Assembly (NCBI RefSeq): GCF_023898315.1
Contig: NC_064618.1
Span: 188,719,548-188,783,547 of the forward strand
Length of the DNA stretch: 64,000 bases
DNA from: Schistocerca nitens
Taxonomy: Eukaryota; Arthropoda; Insecta; Orthoptera; Acrididae
Direction of reading: 5' to 3'
The notes under the pieces were generated by a model, which was not told the DNA's origin, made no database searches, and worked only from the letters and a program-made list of their open reading frames with translations. The position numbers were made by a program, and so were the translations under genes. Of the stretch, positions 21,051 to 33,224 are shown in pieces (within the stretch, counting starts at the first letter, position 1; each line of letters opens with the position of its first letter).

Positions 21051-22735
21051 GCACTCTTTAACAGCATCAACTCATTTTCAGTACCATGTACTACCAAGCC
21101 GGGAGGATACTTTATTACTGAACTGGAAAAAATTTTAACAAGTCTAAATTTCGTTAGTTATTGTTGACTTTTACTCAAAACGTACTTTTTAAGATGTTGA
21201 TACGTAAGTAATGCCCTGAACCTGAAAATATATAATATTACTATGAATGGGAATGATGGCACCTATTACTCAAACATAAATTTTTGAATTAAGTTTAAGA
21301 AAACTTTGAAACATTAATGAAATCCGGAAGAGGAACTAATTACAAATAATCAATATTTTTTTCAAAATTAAAAAATATAAACTAACTCACTGGACAGCAA
21401 TAGTTTCCAAAGGTGGGGACAAAGTAGCCTCCTCCCCCCCCCCTCCCCCTCTCTACCTTGTTCATGCGAGGGCTAACATTTTCATTCTTACCGTAGCCAT
21501 TTCAAATGTTAGAATGTTCCGAGTTGTCTGTTTCTGTTTCTTTGCCACCTTGCCATTTTATAATTTCGTCTCTTTCTGATTTGTTTTTCACGTAACTCAG
21601 TGCAGCTTGCTTTCCCTCCAAAATTTTATCCTCTGCTACTTTCGCTATCCTCCGTTTTGCTCGCATGGATCTCATTTCATTCCCTGTTGTTTCTTCTTTC
21701 TGTACGTTTTGTCCTTATCTATCTCCTTTTCTTTCCCAGCTGTTCCGACATTACTCTGTCTTAACACTCATTTGCAACTATTCTGTACCACTTATTTCCC
21801 ACTTCCCTCATACAGTCGTTGCTATTGCAATGCCTGTACGATGTATCTGTCGAATTCCCCCTTTTTTGTTTTATTAAGCGCTATTGTGCTCCGACTGTAG
21901 TCGCACACGAGATTCTAGAGTTTCGTTTATTTACTGTGTGGAATATTTCTAATCTATTTCCTGTTCATTAACATTACTTACTTTCCGTTTTACCAATATT
22001 AACGTTATGCTACAGTGTTGTGAAGTTCACTCTAACAAAGCGGATGACCGATTTTCCTTCTATTGTCTTGACTGAGAATTGGCGGTAGCGGCTTTGTTGA
22101 CTGACTACTCCTGGATAGTGTCTGTCCAGTGCTGAGTATAAATTGGAGGCAGCATTTTTTTTATTTCCTTTCAGGTATTGATGCGTATTGAATCGCGTAG
22201 CAGAAGTGATATTACATATTGCTATGTAATAGCCCGGGGCCACAAATACTGTAGACTTCATCCATTGACTGTCACAGATTGTGCGGCAAGTTTGGGTGTC
22301 AGCACACAAAGCTCAATTTTCACTAGATGTACGGTGGGGCATGAACTGAAATACGTCATATTTTGCCAAGTTTAGTGTGACACATTACAAATAGCCGTGT
22401 GTTTCACTAATTCCCTCCGAACACTTGCGTTAGGAATCTCGAATGGAAGTTTGCTGCTTTGACCGTGCTTACATTCGTGTGATACTGCGACTTTCAAGGT
22501 CTTCTGGCTATTCGCCTAATAATATAGTTGTCCCTAGCACTCATTTACCGTTCTTTCACATATTTCGTCTTTCAATAATCTCAAGTTACCCCTGTTTAGC
22601 ACAATGTTATTTTGCTATACCGATACTCCTTTGTCTCCAGTCCTAACCCTTCGAACAACAATGCATCCATATCCTAGATTCTGGGACGATTATGGCCATA
22701 TGGTGACCTTAATCCTATTGGGTTACGTGTGATAC
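21051..22735. other. No gene recognised
   Basis: AT-rich DNA with a C-rich patch at about 21432-21450 and a pyrimidine-rich block at 21430-21860. Open frames of up to 99 codons have low-complexity composition and resemble nothing. Confidence 0.5.
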
Positions 22736-22739
22736 ATCC

Positions 22740-23510
22740 CACGTACACTTGTGTGCAAAACTTCAAGACGAAAAGAACTTTTACGTGACGTGTCATTGAC
22801 GAGTAGCAGAGCTCGATGAAACTTCGACCATATGTAGAAAAAACTGGTACGGCATAGTACAGAAGGTAACTAAGAGAAATACGTAATGAGACGAACAGGA
22901 CAGACTCTTTATCCAAAGACAATAATTACGCTGAAGTCTCAGGGATTTATGAGGGTGTCTTCAATTTTACAAAAGGCAGAACATGGTTCTCAATAGGAGT
23001 TGCGAACAGCACGGATGGCAGTGCAAGATCAGCAAAGGTGCTCCTAAGCTGGCCACTAGATTGGTAAAGAGTTCTTGTGGTAGGGCGATCCATTCCTGCA
23101 ACACGTGGTTGACAACTGCTGGATGGTTATTGTTGCATGTGAACGTGCTGCAGTACGTATCCCCGTCTCATCCCATCCAAGCTCAAAATGGTTCAACTGG
23201 CTCAAAGCACTATGGGACTTAACATCTTAGGTCATCAGTCCCCCTAGACTTAGAACTACTTAAACCTAACTAACCTAAGGACATGACACACATCCACGCC
23301 CGAGGCAGGGTTCGAACCTGCGACTGCAGCAGCAGCGCGGTTCCGGACTGAAGCTCCTAGAACCGCTCGACCACAGCTGCCGGCCGGCAGGCCGTGCTCC
23401 ATGGGATTTATGACTGGGGGATGAGGGCGTGCCAGTCCAGTCACCGAGTACCCTCTCGTTCAATAAGCACCTCGACCTACCACTTTGATGCTGTCACGCA
23501 CAGTCATCCA
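22740..23510 (-). pseudogene. Tc1-like transposase relic interrupted by a SINE
   Basis: On the minus strand, right of the SINE, one frame reads as a decayed version of the catalytic region (NPMEH near 23400). Left of it another frame reads LPQELFTNLVASLGA, the usual C-terminal region of Tc1 transposases. The SINE at 23176-23395 splits the two. The outer part (22740-22930) is similar to 53510-53690, so both are copies of one family. Frameshifts and stops make it dead. Confidence 0.65.
23176..23395 (-). repeat. tRNA-derived SINE (abundant orthopteran-type family)
   Basis: On the minus strand it starts with a GC-rich head (GCCGGCCGGCAGCTG), then an A-box-like GTGGTCGAGCGG region, a B box GGTTCGAACCC, and the tail CTTAGGTTAGTTAGGTTTAA followed by GTAGTTCTAAG. 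The second good copy is at 59044-59246 and a decayed plus-strand copy at 31765-31925. It is a SINE and not a functional tRNA gene. Confidence 0.82.
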
Positions 23511-24290
23511 TAAAATTGAAGTCAGCGTGCATACGTTAAAAGACACACACGGTGAAGGACTGCAGAGTCACATTAACGAGGACTAGTGAGTCTACCATGA
23601 TCAAAGATTTGAAGTTCATTTTACCGACATAGACATAATGTTGTACCCAGATCATAGAGCAACTAAAATACGTAAACAGACCCCACGCGAAAAGTTCTAA
23701 CACAAGAACACAGAAGAACTCAACACAGTCACAATGACCACACACGAGGCGCAACATAGAAGGAGGCAACACACAAAACGAAGTGGCAAAGACCCACCTA
23801 CAGTAATAAAATAATTCACAGAATAAGATGCATTTTAAAGAAACGGGGACTACAAATTGGATACTGAACAGACAACAGAATGCATAAAGAACTGAGAACA
23901 GAGAAATCACTCACAGATTAATTCAACCGCTCAGGCATACATGAACACAGAAGCAACGCTTTTCAGTCACTATGGTTAGAGCAGACATATAAGAACTTTG
24001 AAACGACATACTTAAAACAGGATAGAGCTGTAAAAAGTAACAGCTCACACAGCACATTTGCTGACCCTTAATCGCCCACAACAAATGGCCAGATAAATTA
24101 GAAACAGAATTAAAAATAGTATAATCCGAATATACACTGCTCTATAAACATATCACAGATGAGAACTTGCAAATACAGAAGGTATTCGCGGAAGGGAAAC
24201 TCATTATAAGCCACCGCGCTATGCAATGGCACACCATTTAACAGATCAAAGAAGCTGTACGTAAAATACGTTAAACACACAGACACAGAC
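23511..24290. other. No gene recognised
   Basis: AT-rich non-coding DNA. The 124-codon minus-strand open frame at 23536-23910 is cysteine- and phenylalanine-rich and matches no family I know. Confidence 0.5.
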
Positions 24291-24297
24291 ACAGAGG

Positions 24298-24349
<52 letters not shown>

Positions 24350-24352
24350 CAA
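24291..24352. repeat. (GA)n microsatellite
   Basis: An almost uninterrupted AG run of more than 50 bases preceded by GGGAGGGA. It creates false serine-leucine open frames on the minus strand. Confidence 0.97.
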
Positions 24353-24988
24353 AGAGAAAGTATACATAGTTCAAATTCGACGTTAAACTTATTGTAGAAC
24401 AAGGACATAAATAGGGTCCACAGACACTGCAACAACATAAACACCGTGTTTTGTAAAGTCTAAAAGTGCTACGCCACATGAAGTTCATCAGAAGTTGGGC
24501 TATCAGTGTTTGTGCATTTCATTACCAGATGAGTACGCAGAGGAAAATGAACATTTCGAAACTAAACGTAAAAGCAAAACATAGTAGCGGAATATTTTCG
24601 AAAAATCAAGCTACGTTTGTAGAGAAAGCGATCTGTAAAATCACCACCCAGGCTGATAATCTACATACATAAAAATCAGTTGCCACATATATGAAAGATC
24701 ATCACCTGGGAACGGTTTGGTTGTTCTTTTTTGTTTTCTTCTTCTTTTGTTCATTATCGTCAGGACAAAGTTTGAATTTAAAAGAATTTTTGGACAATAC
24801 AACAAAAATTTCGAAAATTAACGTCAGTAGCCGTATGTATGAAACATCATCAGTTGAGAACGGTTGATTGACTTTTAGCTTTTGTTTTCGCTTTCTTGTG
24901 TTCGTAATTGTCAGCACAAGATTTTTGTGAAAAAATAGACATAGAGAGTAGAGAGGAAAAGATGGACAGAGAGATAGCGGAGGAGGTT
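24353..24988. other. No gene recognised
   Basis: AT-rich. A short diverged direct repeat is visible around 24690-24780 and 24835-24925 (ATGAAASATCATCA, GGTTGRTTG and TCAGSACAA in the same order), suggesting an old local duplication. Confidence 0.5.
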
Positions 24989-24994
24989 ATGCAC

Positions 24995-25027
<33 letters not shown>

Positions 25028-25090
25028 GAGAGAGAGAGGGAGGGAGGGGGAAGACGGATATACGGACAGAGAGGGGAAATGAAAAGATGG
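24989..25090. repeat. Impure (GA)n microsatellite
   Basis: AG-rich run with GAGAAAGAGAGAAAG and GGGAGGGAGGGGG interruptions, fading into GA-rich sequence by 25110. Confidence 0.92.
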
Positions 25091-25110
25091 GCAGAGAGAG
25101 GGGGCAAAGA

Positions 25111-27490
25111 ATTTAGTACTTAAATGCTATTCTCATACATATTTGGCAATTGCAAAGCATTGCCAGGTTCGGTAGTACGCTCAATAACTGAAGTTCACAG
25201 TGTCTTCATATAAATGCAGATGACAAGCTACCAAAATACGTAACCCAGCATTGCACTACAATTAAGACAAAACTCTTTTTTTGAGCTGTTTTCGTTAGAA
25301 TAAATATCACTTGAAATATTTACATTTTGAAAAGTACCTACTGACGATGGCACTAAGGTGCAGAAATGTGTTTGGTTTTACATTTAAAAAAAGTTGTATA
25401 GAAAACTGGTTGACCTTATATCCAGTAATTTTCTCGGCAAACACGGCTAATCGAAGAGCTTCAGAAGCAAACGATGGCTAAAAGACTACGTCTCTAGCGA
25501 TGCGGCGTCAATTATAATTAAAAGTGTAATTTTGTTTCAAGCAATAATGAGATTTAACGAAAGCCGCGCAGTGGTGAAAGCCAAGTAAGAATCTCACGTC
25601 ATGTATGTTTCAAAGAAGTTTTAGTCAGAACGTTTTGCGATGTTGTGGAATTTCTCTGTCAGCATTAAGCAAAGATAAAAAAAATCGTACTTAATAGGAT
25701 TTTTATCTCATACAACAGAAATTAAATTAGAACCCTTGCACTTCAGTAAACCAGCATATTCCTCTCGCTCAAGGTATCATGCAAGATATTTGGAAGTGAG
25801 AAGCAGTTACCAGACTGAAGTATATTTTCTGCTATCTGATGCACAACTGTTGGGACATCTAGTGTCGAGCAGCGGGCGAGTGTGGTACAGGGACTCGTAG
25901 CGTGCCCTAGTTTTGCGACCCCCTTCCCATCTCTCGTCGTTTTGCTGCACTCTTTTCGAACCAGCCTCCGCTAAATCTTCCATCCCCCTTACAGCCGCCC
26001 CAAAAGACGGCCACCACGGCGACGTCGGTTTTTGCCGTGTGGTCCCAGCTGTTATGGCGGTGGCAAGATACGGCGGATTTAACAGCTTGTGCCCCGACCA
26101 AGAGCCACTGGGAGGAAATAAGGGAGCAGAGAGGAAGAACATGAGGAGAGAAGAGCTATGTATTCTGGGTTTCCAGGGAGTCTAGGTTCACTCTTTCAAC
26201 GTCACAATCTGAAAATAATTAGCGACGCGCCGAATACACTGGGAAATTTTAGTGGGACACGTAAACACATTTTCCTTGGGTGTAGGATAAGCCGTACAGC
26301 GAGATACCTTCAATGAAATTTTTGAATTCACGAGAGAGGTTTGCATAATGTTTGTTACACTTTCTATTAAGAGAGGATGGTGTTATCAAAAAATAACTAA
26401 TGAGGACTACCTTAAAGAAATGGAAGGTAAGTGAAATAGTTACTCTAGAAAACCAAGTGATGATAGGAACTAAATTCTTCTAAATGTGGAGCATTCATCT
26501 ATTTCGCAATTTGTCTGATTTATCACACAATTCTTGGATTAGTCGGTTACGTTTCCCTGAATCACATGTGAACCTGCCTCAATGTTCGTTTCAGCTTTTC
26601 GAAGATATAGCTTTACTTTGGCATCTTCAGTCGCCATCCACACTTACCGATTTTTCTTCTTTTATTTGTGTGCTTCTATACATATTGTTTCAAAATGTAT
26701 CTATTCATTCTTATACCATCGCTTGTTACCTCTGTTCAAGGAATAGGTATAAATCTTTCACTCACTGCCGAGCTTTTTCTGCCAGAATGAAACTATCAAG
26801 AGCGAAAATGACTTCTTTTATAAACATTACTCTACGAACTTTGCGAAGACGATATGGAAGTATCTGCCATTAGAATGAAATTTCTCTAGTCTCGAGACTT
26901 GAAACAAATGAAATTTAACCAAATGCTGTGAAGATGCGTCTCATCTGAGTTGTCTCCACTCTCTTACTTTGATAAAAATCACAACTCTTTGTTAATTTCG
27001 TACACAGTGAAAGGTGATTTTAAAACAGGATTTAGGAACATTAATGCTGGGTCCTTGAAATAAGATAGGTAGCATGTCTATGTACTGAACAAAAAACCAC
27101 ATTTTATAATAGATATTGCTGACGCAAGTCTGGCTCTCTGTACATGACTAGCAAAGTGATCTGTAGCTTGCCGTGTGACAGCCAGCGCAGTTGAGCATGT
27201 GGTGTCAAAATAGTTGCGCAGATTGATCATGTCTCTTTTAATTAGATGGACCAAAAGATGACATAATATCTGTCTCTCCTAATTATTCTTGAAGCAAGAT
27301 ATGTTTTGGCCTTCAATGTCCTTCATCCACGGCTACAATTGACATGATGTGAGTTAGTACTGCAGAAGTGCAAGATATCGCCTTCAGTCTTACATTGAAA
27401 GAATATTGGCACCGAATACTTCATATCTTGACGAGCGCAACAATACGTGACCTCACCAAACCACTGATCGATGGCCTCTCCCACAGTCCA
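25111..27490. other. No gene recognised
   Basis: Non-coding AT-rich DNA with a moderately GC-rich patch at about 25860-26130. The longest open frames (111 and 129 codons) have no domain signature or convincing start context. Confidence 0.5.
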
Positions 27491-27496
27491 GTCTCT

Positions 27497-29130
27497 CCGT
27501 GGTTAACTTGAAAGTTGAATGCTAGTACTTCTTTTGAAATTTGATCAGTGATCTGCTGTGGTGTGCACACACAAACAATGAGGTATTATTATCGCGAAGA
27601 GTAGAGGGCGAACAGTTGTTGAGAGGAGTCGGAAGTGGTCAGACGCAACCTGCAGCGGAGAGAAAGCGCGCAACGTGAGAGGTCACAGCCTACCGTGATT
27701 GTGCTAGTAGCGCCGGAGGAGATTTTTGTATTAATTGAAGATTTTTGATAATTTGCATTTTCGCTGCACGTGGTTGTTGCTTGCTTGCGCAGTTGAGGGA
27801 TTTTGTCAGATTTGTGTATGGAGACAGTGAGAGTAATAATCGTATCTTTGTTGTGGCCAGAAACGTGTTTATTGAGTACAGACATTGTGGAATAACTAAA
27901 AGTCTGTGTAAAGTTCGTCAGTATTTAAATAACAGGTATTGCAAATATATTCGATTAGAGTCTTTAATTGTTTCATTAATTTTACACAGTTTAAGGCTAG
28001 TTGACCAAAGCCATCCAAATCATTCAATTTCTATGAATATGAAAATATGGCAGTTATTGTAAGTATTATGTCCATGCATTGTACTGCGCATCGATCGCAC
28101 TATCGCTTTCGAAATATTTTAAGATGTTGCTGATAACGCAGTTGCAGGGGCAAGACGAGGTAAGTGGTATGTTACCTACAGGAGCATTGCAGAACAGTTG
28201 TTGCGAAACGTGAGAAAATATTTTAAACTTGCTGTCAGATACTAAAGACTTGTCTTCGTGATTTGTAGGAGGAGGAAATTACGTCCGGGGCCTTTTTTCC
28301 AATCAGAATTCTCCTATCCTTAATTATTATTAGTTCTAATGAAAGACGTGGGCAGTAATAGTATTTCGTAAACCTAATAGATACATTACTCTTCCAACAA
28401 ATCATAAAGAAGTCAATTCTCAATTTTCTGACTGCGAGTTAAAATAATCAACTAACAATCGTTCTGAAGTGCTCCTATACGCAGCAGATAACTTACCTCG
28501 TCTTGCCCCTGCAACCGCGTAATCAGCAACATCTTGCAATATTTCAAAAGCGATACTGCGATCCACTTCCATATTTTTATGTGCATAGAAATTTAATGAT
28601 CTGGAGAGGTTTAGTCAACTAGCCTTATACGACATAAAAATTAAAGAAACCCATAACGACTCTAATCCACTATAGTTGCAAGATATATTATACAAACACT
28701 GACAAACTTTACACAGATTAATAATTATTCCACAAAGTCTATACTTAATAAACACGTTTCTGGTTACAACAAAGATACGAATATTACTCTCAATGTATGC
28801 TTACACAAATCTGACAAAATTCCTTCAGTGCGCAAGCAACTAACAATTACGTGCAGCAAAAAGGCAAATTACCAAAAACTCTCAGTTAACACCAAAGTCT
28901 CCTCTGGTGCTACTAGCACGATCACGGTAGGCTGAGACCTCTCACGTCGTGTGGCTTCTCTCCGCCGCAGGCTGCGCCCGACCACTACCGACTCCTCTCA
29001 ACAACTGTTCGCTCTTTATTACTCATTATCATAATATCTCAGACTTAGAGGTTGTGTATGCACGCCACAGCAGAATCATTATTCCACTGTCCAAAGAAGT
29101 ATTAGCGTCTAACTTTCAGACTTAACTGCA
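27497..29130. mobile_element. Long inverted-repeat (foldback-type) element
   Basis: The left arm (about 27497-28201) and right arm (about 28452-29130) are reverse complements of each other, I estimate at around 80 percent, around a spacer of about 250 bp. Anchors: CTGCTGTGG at left 27552 against CCACAGCAG at right; GAACAGTTGTTGAGAGGAGTC against its complement near 28990; GGGGCAAGACGAGGTAAGT near 28148 against its complement near 28500. No ORF runs through an arm. Long arms are typical of foldback elements. A host inverted duplication is possible. The exact ends were not resolved. Confidence 0.7.
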
Positions 29131-30435
29131 CAGATGGCGTTAAAAGAACGGAAACGGTGAGGCATACTTGTCTACGCTATCTCTACGCTATCCAAAGGGT
29201 CTGCCTCTTACTCATTTTCCTTTGTTGTAAACTCTTTCACAAGCCGGACTGACAAGGGTAAAAGCTTACCTGTCTTCAGACCTAGTGATTTTCTCATTCC
29301 TTTGGTAAAATACTATTCGTTCCTCAGTAATAAAATATAGCACTCTTATGAAAGCTCAGACGTTACAAACACCATTGAGTCAAGTCACTAAGTGTATAAC
29401 GTTGAAATCAAAATGCAGTTACTAATCACTGTTGAAACTGTTTGAAAATACATCTTCCCTTGATTGTCGTTCAATAATAATTACTAAATCATATTGACAA
29501 CACAGTACGTGAAGGCAAATTTAACGCTTTTTTCCTTTACACATGCATAAAGTGTTCAGGGAAGAAGAACCATGTTGAACTGTGGAAGAAGAAGAAACTT
29601 GGTTAAAAGAAGACATACGTCGGTATGTCTTGTCCTGAGATTCTAGGTTTACCTAATTTGGTAACTGGGGGAAATGGAGGGGGTAAAAATTGTAGTGGAT
29701 ACTAAGGCTTGAGTTCGGTAAGCAGTTCCTAATGGATGCATAGTGCACTGTTCCTGAAGAGGTATTAGCGTTACCTGCACACAGTTGGTCTTCCGACTGG
29801 TGACTGAAAGAAGAACATAATTTTCGGTCATGTTTCTTGATATTCCATGTACTAAATCTTACAGGCGTAGAGATCGACGTAACTGATGGTAACAGTTCCC
29901 TCGTTTATAACTGCATGTTGCGTCACAGACGGTTAGAATAAAAAAACTCTCTCTCAATTGGTTATCAATCTGTATTTGTATCCAAATAAACTGTGATCGT
30001 TAGATAGGCACTGTAGATTAAATACGTTTTGTGACTTCGCTAACTGACAGCTGGGTGACCCTTAACCTATGGACATGGGCTGGTACGATCTAAGTGCTGT
30101 GGAATTTGTAAAGAGAAGGGAAGATCCTACAGGCGTATTTTGCTAAGTGGCTTGCGATGGAATTGGCAACCGGCAGGAATACTGGAACACCTGGCTGTGT
30201 GAAAACTGTAGAATACTGAATAAAATTTGATCTACATATTCTCGAAAACGTACGTACACTAAGAGCAAGTACACTAAATCTTGGTATGTACCAGACGAAT
30301 TCATTGCACCTTACAATTCGCCTTTACGACGAAAATACTGAATACTGGTCTATGTTTGTGATTTCTGAAAATTCTGAAACTGCGGCAAACATTTAAAGAG
30401 CAAACGAGAACAGCTACAGATAAAATTTAATGACG
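29131..30435. other. No gene recognised
   Basis: Plain AT-rich sequence with short open frames only. Confidence 0.5.
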
Positions 30436-30439
30436 ATTG

Positions 30440-30890
30440 CTACCAGTCAGTAGCACGATTTGGTGGTAGAAGTTTCTTAGGATGAATGAAACTGAGCCGT
30501 GACGCCTTCATTTTATCTCTGGTGTCAGCCGTGTGTCGGCTATTCGCCTTAGCTTCCTTCGCGGTGGTGTGATTGGCCACGCGAACCGTAAATGAGGGGC
30601 TGACAGGTCGGTTTCCACCGAGGTTGGAGGGATTTACGAGCATTTTCGAACCAAGCGTGGTACGGCTACGAAGATCGCAGTGAGTAGTCGGTCCTGGCTG
30701 GAGCAGAGCGGGGCCGCTGTTGGTTTGGCGTGACGCAGAGAATCTGCGAGGCCATGGTGACGCAGCGTAACGGTGGTTGTTAGCTTCCGCAGTGGAAGCC
30801 GTAGCCGTCCGTGGGCGGTTACGCCTGGGTGTTGCTGTGTCCCGTCCTGTGGCATAACGAGCTATCTCCAACACTCATGCGGCTGTTACA
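30440..30890. other. GC- and CpG-rich block of unknown origin
   Basis: About 450 bp that is clearly richer in GC and CpG than its surroundings. A 144-codon minus-strand frame (30440-30874) is R, T, A, S and P-rich and looks like a by-product of composition; no domain is recognised. It may be part of an unclassified repeat or a 5' region. Confidence 0.35.
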
Positions 30891-31760
30891 GACGGCATCC
30901 TTTCTAGCTGGTGAGCCGTTTTAAGTCCTGTGCTCCGAAATACCAAGCTGTTGTCAATCAATATTCTGTAAGAAACCGTGCCACGGTGTGACTGCGTTAC
31001 TTTACTTTTTGGCTCAGCGGTAACAGAGTTCTGTACCATCTACATTTCTACGCATATTTAAATCAGTTTGTCATGCCTTTAAAATGAGTTATCTATGGTC
31101 GTGCCAGACACGTACCATTTAAAATGTTTTAAGGTGAATCCAGTGACAGATTATCTCAGTTGGTTATTCTTAAACTACATTCAATCTGGGAAGTGTCATT
31201 ATAAACACTGCAATTTTAAAATCTGCTTGCTGCACGTTACTGGTATTCGTGTTACTTATATTAGTTACGCCTCTACTATAACTTGAGTTGTATAATTAAA
31301 TACTAATATGCTGTCGACTTGCACTGTGGTTATGTAAAGAGGAAAAGTGGAAGTCGACTAACCATAAGACTAGTTATAATTATATTTCATTTCCTTGTCT
31401 GAAAGCTTGTCTTTATGAGCAACAATATGAGCTGTGTGGTATTTACCGAAACAATTGGTTCCTCTGAGCAGTTAATTCAATGTTTACTGTCTTAGATTAG
31501 TGCTGAGTAGAAGTTTGACGGCCTCACAAGAGACACAATGCTTTGGTATGAATTTAATGGTTTTTTTTCTATATGTCGTAGAGGGCAACTTGTTTTTCTG
31601 TGTCGTGTCCAAGGCTGCCTTAGGTGCTGCTGACGTCGGGCGCAGTCAGTAGCTCCTACGCTCTCTCAGGGGTCTTAGTGCAACGACACAATGTTGATGA
31701 GAAAGTACCTTTCTTAAGAAAAATGTTTTAATTGTAAACCACGCTATTTTAAGTAAGAGG
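30891..31760. other. No gene recognised
   Basis: AT-rich; no ORF above 63 codons; no repeat structure noticed. Confidence 0.5.
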
Positions 31761-31764
31761 CGCT

Positions 31765-31925
31765 ACAGTCTGAACCGAGCGACCGCTACGGTTGTAAGTT
31801 CGAATACTGCCTCGGGCATGGATGTGTGAGATATCCTTAGGTTAGTCAGGATTAATTAGTTCTAAGTTCTTGGCGACTGATGACCTGAGAAGTTACGTCG
31901 CATAGTGCTCAGAGCCCATCAAGTT
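31765..31925 (+). repeat. Degenerate SINE copy
   Basis: Contains GAGCGACCGCTACGG, GTTCGAATACTGCCTCGGGC, CTTAGGTTAGTCAGG and AGTTCTAAGTTCTTGG in the order of the SINE seen at 23176-23395 and 59044-59246, in the opposite orientation and more diverged. Confidence 0.75.
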
Positions 31926-33224
31926 AGAGGAAGTAGAGGGTACTGATTCTACTGTGCCCGTCAGGCTGCAGAACAGAAAAATGGAAACTGCTGTTCGAAG
32001 GAACTGTTCTTTTTCTATTTTTCTCTAAGATAAGTTACTTGAAATGGTGTAAAATTGCGTTATGCTTGAAGTCCACTTGACAAGGATTTGGTTGTATCGT
32101 TGTGGTGATTAATTTTTGTATCGAATTGCGAGTTTTGTTGAATCTTAAATTGAGTTGAGGCATAATTTCACCAGCCGTGGTTATTTGTTGACGTTACAAG
32201 AGTGATTTTCTTTCACAATAAGGTATTCATGTGTTAATATTCGAGTTTTCTTAAGAATTTACGCTTTTAATTGTTGTGTGTTATATTTCACAGGTTAATC
32301 GTCAATGGCTCCGAGAAATAAATTCAATATTATCTGTGTTTTAGTTTTTCATCTCAATGTTGCATCCTTAAATAAAATCTACCTATTAAGAACCTGTTAT
32401 TGTAAATTGAATATCAAGGATGCCGTGCAGTTATGCTATCATGCTGTGGTAAATAAAGGAAGTAAAAAGGGAACTGTTATATTGTATCCTTAAATCGGTT
32501 TGGTCGTCCTACTCCCTCAGCCATGCGCTTTGCAGTCACCCAATGGAAATAGCTTGTGCGACTGCGGCTCAGAGAGACACTTGTGTTGAGGGGCAATCCA
32601 CTTCGAAATAACTTTATTACATTTGTCTTTTATACTGCTTCTGTCATTCCCGATGGCGTAAGAATCAGACTTCTTTACTCATTTAAATGTCTTGTATGTT
32701 ATGTAGGTTTGAAAGGCTGGAGCTTGACCAGGGTAGTATTACTCATATGTTTTCCATGCAAAATTTGAGAAGTGTTGCAAATTATGTGTGTTTTGGGAAC
32801 GTTGGAAACAATTTGTGGGCTACCGTGGGAAATAGGTAGGCGGGGTACAGCTTGCTTTTTCAGTCTAGTTCGGTTAGCCTTGTTTGGTCGGTTAATCATT
32901 GAATTGTTCAGTACAGGAGCGGTCAGTGGTTCTCGTTCTTTCAGACACCTCAGTGATTTACAGTACAAGGCCTTACAGTTTTAACGGATATTTTTGTGTG
33001 TTTCTGACTGCCGACTTCAGTCAAATAGAACATCACATCAGTTTCGGACGTTTTAAACATCTGTTAGGCAAATTTATATTTGTTCTGACTTGGAATGTTC
33101 TCGAAGCCGTATAGAACTGTGCTGGCATATTCAGGTGTACGGAAGTATAAACCTGTTAGGAAGGAAATAATGAACAGTATAGTGGCACAGAAGACTCAAT
33201 ATACAGAGTGTTATTTATTAAAAA
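31926..33224. other. No gene recognised
   Basis: Non-coding. Open frames of 62-89 codons overlap on both strands near 32560-33110 with no protein similarity. Confidence 0.5.

Noticed and set aside
24110-24488. Serine-leucine repeat frames near 24.3 kb and 25.0 kb
   Set aside because: Products of the (GA)n microsatellites.
27745-28062. 105-codon frame in the left arm of the long inverted repeat
   Set aside because: The corresponding complement in the right arm is not kept open, so there is no sign of coding constraint.
30440-30874. 144-codon minus-strand frame as a host gene
   Set aside because: Low-complexity R/T/A/S/P composition, no domain, no splice context; most likely an effect of the GC-rich block.
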